64,000 nt of DNA from Mastigias papua (taxonomy: Eukaryota > Cnidaria > Scyphozoa > Rhizostomeae > Mastigiidae). Shown here in pieces: positions 1 through 64,000 of the stretch. The notes beneath the pieces are model-generated. The model was not told where the DNA came from. It did no database searches and saw only the letters and a program-made list of their open reading frames with translations. Numbering within the stretch: the first letter of the stretch is position 1; each line of letters begins with the position of its first letter. The position numbers and the translations under genes were made by a program. The stretch lies in contig OZ025278.1 in the NCBI GenBank assembly GCA_964019165.1, forward strand, positions 9,678,528-9,742,527, read 5' to 3'.

Positions 1-66
1 TTACTTATCGAATATACTGATACGTCACGTTCTGTTGTAGTATTTTGATAACCCCTCTTGTGCCAG

Positions 67-62940
<62,874 letters not shown>

Positions 62941-63269
62941 GTAATTAGATCTTGCTTGCTTGTTTTAAATTTTTTACTTATCTCTCCTTATTTAGATATC
63001 GCTACTTTACTACTAGTTCATATTAAATAGACATCGTTATATCTTCCTCTATAATTGTGTACTTTCCATAATAATAATAATATTAGTGAAAATATTTACA
63101 GAGGAATACGTCAATCATTGGAAGTTCCTTTCATGAGGCTTCTCTATTTATCTACTTAAAATATTTGAGCTAAAATTATACCATACAATGCAGATAGTAG
63201 AAGTAATAGTTCTAGTTAGCAATAAAGATATAGCATAAGTTTGAAAAGCTGACATTGTCCAAAACCTAT

Positions 63270-64000
63270 GCTCAAATATATCAAAATTTGCTGCCGATTT
63301 TGTGTTCGTGTTCAGTTTCTACCATTGAAAGCTGATGCAGATAATTCTTCCTTGTCTGGATGTTGTGGAGATCCTTTCCCCCTTTGTTGCTAAATGTATA
63401 ACTTATATCATTTGTCTTTGACTTGTAAATGATAGCACAGTAGTAGAACTTGCGTCTGAGATCCAGAGGTTTCCAGTGCAGTAGTTGCATTGCTTCAGTG
63501 TTTGATATATACGGATTCATATTCGGAATCTGTTTGGCACACCCGTTTTGAAGGACTTGTATAGTTTTCATTAAGCATTTATTATTTCAATTTCCCCAAA
63601 CAGTGTCCTCTAATTCAAACAATGGAAATATCATAGAATTTACCAAGGTTAAATGTTGTGCCCTGGGGATAAGATGACTTATTCTCTTAAGTAAACCTAT
63701 TCTTTTTGCCACTTTCTGCGATAGTGAAGGAACATGATCCCCTCATGTCATATTTTCATTGATTATAACACCGTGATATTAACAACCTGTTTCATGGCTT
63801 AGTTCGTCAATTTCATTTTTTAATGCCAGATCTTGGAACTATTGCAGTTTTGGATATATATCTACTGTATGTTGCAAATTCAATGGAAAGTGCACGATTA
63901 CAGAGGAAAGATTTGATAATTTTTGTAATAATCTAGTAAAGAAACGAAGCTACGATGATTCTATGCTGTTAGCTGTTTCCAAATCATGATTTCCATGTAT
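63270..64000 (-). pseudogene. LINE RT C-terminus, minus strand, runs off the window
   Basis: From 63760 down: TINENMT, SLSQKVAKRIGLLKRISHLI, FPLFELEDTVWGN, then KTIQVLQNGCAKQI and MQLLHWKPLDLRRKFYY (63281-63571). Thumb and C-terminal part of a CR1-like RT with several breaks, in the intron after exon 43. Confidence 0.85.

Noticed and set aside
63241..64000. Next SMCHD1 hinge exon
   Set aside because: The only coding similarity there is the minus-strand LINE RT; a fitting frame after FGMLLGDTII was not found before the window ends.

Overview
This is a eukaryotic (metazoan) genomic window, AT-rich and intron-rich. One large gene on the + strand fills it: an orthologue of SMCHD1, the non-canonical SMC protein with a GHKL ATPase and an SMC-type hinge, which acts in chromatin silencing in vertebrates. 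I could place 43 consecutive coding exons (67 to 62940). Every one has GT/AG borders, every junction keeps codon phase, and there is no internal stop: 5,005 coding bases, about 1,668 codons. The gene is open at both ends. The N-terminus up to the ATPase N box lies left of the window and most of the hinge lies to the right. The organism is most likely a marine invertebrate. An intronless rhodopsin-class receptor, CR1/Jockey-like LINEs, and Penelope-like elements with hammerhead-type motifs beside (TA)n tracts would suit a cnidarian. That is an inference and I cannot name the species.

Layout: exons 1-9 (67-12437) carry the GHKL ATPase and transducer-like part. Exons 10-36 (18826-53256) carry the long central region of Ig-like/beta repeats. 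Exons 37-39 (54078-56285) encode a coiled coil and linker. Exons 40-43 (57734-62940) encode the first part of the hinge. Nested antisense in intron 9 is a single-exon class A GPCR (14317-15249, minus), the only other plausible host gene.

The introns, about 92% of the window, are a museum of mobile DNA. Seven non-LTR retrotransposon pieces are visible; one in intron 32 is nearly intact, with one stop and one frameshift. There are Penelope-like element (PLE) remnants, one with a GIY-YIG endonuclease reading frame. There is a short LTR element without coding capacity, and several inverted-repeat DNA elements, some nested inside each other or inside LINEs. There are also minisatellites, including a 21-bp array that encodes perfect heptads and a 99-bp amplification of the last codons of a LINE ORF. 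Twelve long (TA)n tracts occur.

The most interesting pattern is the link between (TA)n tracts and mobile-element ends. Motifs resembling the conserved core of hammerhead ribozymes (CTGATGA - short stem - GAAAC) lie next to (TA)n tracts at 6.5, 22.05, 22.25, 25.8 and 34.5 kb. Two of these belong to recognisable PLE 3' regions. One PLE remnant ends about 10 bp before SMCHD1 exon 14, so it may border or form part of that exon's splice acceptor region.
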